A DNA stretch of 64,000 nt from Rhizobiales bacterium CCH10-E5 (GTDB lineage: Bacteria; Pseudomonadota; Alphaproteobacteria; Rhizobiales; Beijerinckiaceae): NCBI GenBank assembly GCA_001556125.1, contig LSIG01000213.1, forward strand, positions 1 through 64,000. The letters are read 5' to 3'. Position 1 is the stretch's first letter; each line of letters starts with the position of its first letter. This document shows, one piece after another, positions 60,832 through 64,000 of the stretch. The notes beneath the pieces are model-generated. The model had not been told where the DNA came from, made no database searches, and saw nothing but the letters and a program-made list of their open reading frames with translations. The position numbers and the translations under genes were made by a program.

Positions 60832-63567
60832 TTGGAGACCAGCCTCTTCCGCTATGTCTGGGAGAAGAGCCGCGGCGAGCAGATCATCGTCCTGCTCATC
60901 ATCCTCGCCTCGATCCCATTCTATTGGGCGTCCTTCGACGTGCCCAAGCGCATCGTCAACGATGCGATCCAGGGCAATGCCTTCAAGGACGGCAAGACCA
61001 CGGCGACCCTGCTCGACTTCACCCTGCACCTTCCCTCCTTCCTCGGGGGTGCGAGCTTCAAGCTGTTCGAGGGATTCCAGGTCGGTCAGCTCGGGCTGCT
61101 GCTGGGGCTGAGCAGCTATTTCCTGTTCCTGGTGCTGGTCAACGGCGCGTTCAAATACGTCATCAATGTGCGCAAGGGCATCCTCGGCGAGCGCATGCTG
61201 CGGCGGATGCGCTACGACCTCTTCAGCCAGCTCATGCGCTTCCGCCCCGAGGACATCCGGGCGGTGAAGCCGGCCGAGGTCGCCAGCATGATCAAGGACG
61301 AGGTCGAGCCGATCGGCGGCTTCGTGGGCGACGCCTTCATCCAGCCGGTCTTCCTCCTGACGCAGGCGCTGACGGCGCTGACCTTCATCATGGTGCAGAG
61401 CGTCTGGCTGGGGTCGATCGCTCTGGTGATCGTGCTGGCACAGGCCATCATCGTCCCGATCCTGCGGCGCGAACAGCTGCGGCTGGGACGCGAGCGCCAG
61501 ATCGCCTCGCGCCAGCTCGCGGGGCGGATCGGCGAGATCGTCGATGCCGGGCCGACCATCCAGGGTCATGGCGCGACGACCTATGTCCAGTCGGACATCG
61601 CCGGGCGGCTGGGCCGGCTCTTCGACATCCGCTACGCGCTCTACAAGCGCAAATTCGCGGTCAAGTTCCTGAACAACCTGCTGGCGCAGATCACGCCCTT
61701 CTTCTTCTACGCGATCGGCGGCTTCTTCGCTCTGCAGGGGCGCCTCGATATCGGCCAGCTCGTCGCCGTCATCGCGGCGTATCGCGACCTGCCGCCGCCG
61801 ATCAAGGAGCTGATCGACTGGGACCAGCAGCGCAACGACGTCACGATCAAGTACGAGCAGGTCATCGCCCAGTTCAACACCGAAGACCGTGTCCAGCTCG
61901 ACGAAGAGGGCGGTGTCGAGCGCTTGCCGGAGACCGGAGAGATCCGGCTGGACGGCGTGCAGATGCTGGACAATCGGGGCCAGCCCCTGCTGATGCCGCT
62001 GACCGTCCGCATTCCGCGACCGGGCGAGGTCGCGTTGGTCGGTCCGGCCGGCGGCGGGCTGGAGGTGCTGGGCCGCATCCTCGGTCGGCAGGCGATGAAT
62101 TATTCCGGGCGGGTGATGTTCGACTCGGCTCCGCTGGCACGCATGTCGGTCGAGCGGGCGAGCCATCTCATCGGCTATGCCGGCAACGAGACCGAGATCA
62201 TCGCGGGCACGATCCGCGACAACATCCTGCTGCCGCTGAAGCGACGCCGTCCCGACATCCGCCCCCAGGGCCGGCTTTCGACCAGCGAACACCGGCGCTT
62301 CGTCGAGTCGCTGCGATCGGGCAACACGCCGCTGCCCTTCGAGGCCGACTGGACGGATTACCAGGGAGCGGGCGTGGCCGACGAGACAGAGCTGGCGCAG
62401 CGGGTGAGGACGGTGCTCGATGTTCTCGGCTGTGCGGAGGACGTCTACGAGCTGGGCCTCGACGGGAAGGTGACGGCCGGTCTGCGCGCCGAGGCGAAGG
62501 CGCAGATCGTGGATGCGCGCTGGGCGGTGGCCGAGGAGCTCGCCCGCAGCAAGCTCGCCGGGTTGATCACGCCCTTCGACCCCGAGAGCTACAACGATAA
62601 TGCGACCATCGCCGAGAACCTGATCTTCGGCGCCCGGATGAGCCCCCGCTTCGCCAACGAGACGCTGCTGTTCGAGCCCTACGCCCATGCGATCCTGAAG
62701 GCAGAGTCGCTGGTCGAGCCGCTGGTCGAGGTCGGCTCGCGGATCGCTGGAACCGTCGCCGAGATCTTCGCCGGGCTGCCGCACGGCCATGCCCTCTTCG
62801 AGCGTTACTCCTTCGGTTCGGGGCTGGATTTCGACCGGATGGGCGAATTGGCGGCCTTGCTCGACAAACACGACATGCGCAGCCCCCTCGACGCCGTGGC
62901 CGAGCGCGATCTGGTGGCGCTGGCGCTGGGCTATATCGAGCCCAAACACCGGCTTAACCTGCTCGATGAGCGGCTGCGTGAGCGCATCCTGCGGGCGCGG
63001 GCGAGCTTCAAGATGCATCTGCCGGCCGACGCGGTGGAGGACGTCGATTTCTACGATCCCGACAAGGTGATGGTCGGGGCGAGCCTGCGCGACAACCTGA
63101 TGTTCGGCCGCATCGGCCACGGTATCGCCGATGCGCGGAAGAAGGTGGCGATGATCGTCCGCAAGGCGCTGGCGCGTGCGGGGCTCGACGGTGACCTCTA
63201 TCGCATCGGCCTCAACACCGATTGCGGCATTCGCGGTCGGTTCCTGCCGACGCGGCTCAAGCTCGCCATCCCGCTGGCGCAGGCGCTGATCAAGGCGCCG
63301 CAGATCGCGATCCTCGATCTCGGCGCGTTCCTCGCGACGACCACGGAACCCGAGGCGGTCATTGCCCGGCTACGCGAGCATTGCGCCGGCATGACGCTGT
63401 TCCTGCTCGTCAGGGACGACCATCTCGTCGGTGACATCCCCCTCAGGATCGTCTTCAATGGGCCTTCGGCGACCCTCGAGAGCGGGACCGAGGAGGAGGA
63501 CGAGGCGGCGATGCCGCCCCCGACGCGTCAACGGAACGGCATCGAGACCATGGAGGCGCGGTCATGA
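60832..63567 (+). CDS. ABC-exporter-like protein with degenerate nucleotide-binding motifs
   Basis: A 911-residue protein (TTG start with GAGGA upstream; ATG 60772 would add 20 residues). Residues about 20-330 form a six-helix exporter-type membrane domain (IIVLLIILASIPFYWASFDVPKRIVNDAI, GERMLRRMRYDLFSQLMRF, QITPFFFYAIGGFFALQGRL). The NBD-like part starts near 378. Its Walker A place reads GPAGGGLE (404-411), lacking the Lys-Ser/Thr pair; the signature place reads FLPTRLKLAIPLAQAL (804-819) instead of LSGGQ; Walker B keeps Asp829 but has Leu instead of Glu. The 'TIRDNI' segment recurs near 459, 592 and 751. It probably binds ATP poorly or not at all. Confidence 0.8.
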   Translation: METSLFRYVWEKSRGEQIIVLLIILASIPFYWASFDVPKRIVNDAIQGNAFKDGKTTATLLDFTLHLPSFLGGASFKLFEGFQVGQLGLLLGLSSYFLFLVLVNGAFKYVINVRKGILGERMLRRMRYDLFSQLMRFRPEDIRAVKPAEVASMIKDEVEPIGGFVGDAFIQPVFLLTQALTALTFIMVQSVWLGSIALVIVLAQAIIVPILRREQLRLGRERQIASRQLAGRIGEIVDAGPTIQGHGATTYVQSDIAGRLGRLFDIRYALYKRKFAVKFLNNLLAQITPFFFYAIGGFFALQGRLDIGQLVAVIAAYRDLPPPIKELIDWDQQRNDVTIKYEQVIAQFNTEDRVQLDEEGGVERLPETGEIRLDGVQMLDNRGQPLLMPLTVRIPRPGEVALVGPAGGGLEVLGRILGRQAMNYSGRVMFDSAPLARMSVERASHLIGYAGNETEIIAGTIRDNILLPLKRRRPDIRPQGRLSTSEHRRFVESLRSGNTPLPFEADWTDYQGAGVADETELAQRVRTVLDVLGCAEDVYELGLDGKVTAGLRAEAKAQIVDARWAVAEELARSKLAGLITPFDPESYNDNATIAENLIFGARMSPRFANETLLFEPYAHAILKAESLVEPLVEVGSRIAGTVAEIFAGLPHGHALFERYSFGSGLDFDRMGELAALLDKHDMRSPLDAVAERDLVALALGYIEPKHRLNLLDERLRERILRARASFKMHLPADAVEDVDFYDPDKVMVGASLRDNLMFGRIGHGIADARKKVAMIVRKALARAGLDGDLYRIGLNTDCGIRGRFLPTRLKLAIPLAQALIKAPQIAILDLGAFLATTTEPEAVIARLREHCAGMTLFLLVRDDHLVGDIPLRIVFNGPSATLESGTEEEDEAAMPPPTRQRNGIETMEARS

Positions 63568-64000
63568 CCCTCGAAACGGACATTTCATGCCTGCGACAGG
63601 TGCCGCTGTTCCGGAGCCTGCCCCTGCCGCGGCTGAAGCTCGTCGCGCTGATGGGAGAAAAGCTGCGTTTCGATCCTGGGACGCAGATCATCGCCGAGGG
63701 CGAGACGCCTGAGGGTGTCTTCGTCGTCTTGCAGGGCGAACTCGAGATTTCACATGGCGGCGCGAACGGGGAGGGGCCGCGGCTGCCGCTCCATACCGGC
63801 AGCCTCGTCGGCGACGTGCCGCTTCTCTCCGGGCGCAGCTATGTCGGCGCGATCACCGCCAAGACGGCCGTCGTGGCGCTGCGTCTGCCGAAGGATCTGT
63901 TCTTCGAACTGCTCGAGACGATCCCCGATTTCAGCCTGGCGCTGACGCGCGACCTGGCGTCGCGGCTCTACCGGCTGGCGGACCGCACGCTGCATGCGGA
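63564..64000 (+). CDS. Cyclic-nucleotide-binding-domain protein (partial, runs off the window)
   Basis: The first 145 residues of a protein starting MTLETDISCLRQVPLFRSLPLPRLKLVALMGEKLRF (in two pieces: MTLETDISCLRQVPLFRSL, then PLPRLKLVALMGEKLRF). It has a CRP-like cyclic-nucleotide-binding fold: DPGTQIIAEGETPEGVFVVLQGELEI, LVGDVPLLSGRSYVGAITAKTAVVALRLPKDLFFELL. The phosphate-binding cassette (usually G-E-x-x-L-x(4)-R-A/T-A) is only partly kept: GDVPLLSGRSYVGA. The ATG overlaps the ABC-like gene's TGA (ATGA). Whether an HTH follows cannot be seen. Confidence 0.85.
   Translation, partial: MTLETDISCLRQVPLFRSLPLPRLKLVALMGEKLRFDPGTQIIAEGETPEGVFVVLQGELEISHGGANGEGPRLPLHTGSLVGDVPLLSGRSYVGAITAKTAVVALRLPKDLFFELLETIPDFSLALTRDLASRLYRLADRTLHA

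Noticed and set aside
60787..63120. 777-codon minus-strand frame opposite the ABC-like gene
   Set aside because: Shadow frame; the plus frame has recognisable membrane and NBD segments and an ATGA coupling to the CNBD gene.

Overview
The window is GC-rich DNA, densely packed with genes on both strands, with short intergenic gaps and no gene-free stretch above 300 bases. Several features point to an alphaproteobacterium of the order Hyphomicrobiales: a DUF2312/GapR gene, a DUF1036 gene next to pyruvate kinase, a 41-residue cysteine-free L36, an Omp19-type lipoprotein, the block 3-hydroxybutyryl-CoA dehydrogenase / ETF / PduO / twin-transmembrane HIG1-like protein, and scattered REP-like hairpins. 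A Bosea-like genome is my best guess, by inference and not by database search. I see no phage, insertion sequence, CRISPR array or rRNA. There is one tRNA gene, Leu-CAA.

Layout. 0.2-3.2 kb: an envelope-type operon of a small SMR/EamA transporter, a 35-residue ORF, an NAD-dependent epimerase and a class III aminotransferase. 3.2-8.1 kb: gapR, glycerate 2-kinase, DUF1036 and pyruvate kinase, then three small membrane proteins. 8.2-10.5 kb: an SSS-family symporter with its DUF4212 partner. 10.6-20.7 kb: mixed housekeeping, including an alpha/beta hydrolase, a TPR protein, rpmJ, a glycine-zipper lipoprotein, obgE, two LysR regulators, an EamA permease, RidA, an Inh-domain lipoprotein, GNAT, GST and azoreductase. 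20.8-25.5 kb: a DprE1-like oxidase overlapping a UbiA-type prenyltransferase, a TerB/DUF533 protein and a two-domain Inh protein.

25.5-37.3 kb is a catabolic island. It holds a D-2-hydroxyacid dehydrogenase, a FadR-type GntR regulator, a complete sugar-type ABC importer, two beta-hydroxyacid dehydrogenases flanking a LacI regulator, an Asp/Glu/hydantoin-type racemase and a PHB-depolymerase-family esterase. Two near-identical 16-bp sites, one upstream of gntR and one upstream of the dehydrogenase, suggest a common regulon for uptake and oxidation of a sugar acid or polyol. 37.4-45.2 kb: two overlapping small genes resembling the front end of HigA-type antitoxins, tRNA-Leu, a YqaA-type membrane protein, dsbB, an HNH nuclease, hbd, etfA, etfB, a rhomboid protease, pduO, a PagL-like barrel and the HIG1-like protein.

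45.3-60.6 kb is almost entirely on the minus strand. It has a polyamine-type ABC importer with an amidohydrolase. It then has a single-direction series: a fused double ATPase, a binding protein and two permeases (YejABEF type), followed by a GT4 glycosyltransferase, a polysaccharide deacetylase, a small lipoprotein and a MurG-like glycosyltransferase. At the right edge (60.8-64.0 kb, plus strand) is the most unusual locus: a 911-residue ABC-exporter-like protein whose nucleotide-binding motifs are degenerate and whose 'ENI-FG' segment occurs three times. It is translationally coupled to a cyclic-nucleotide-binding-domain protein that runs off the window.
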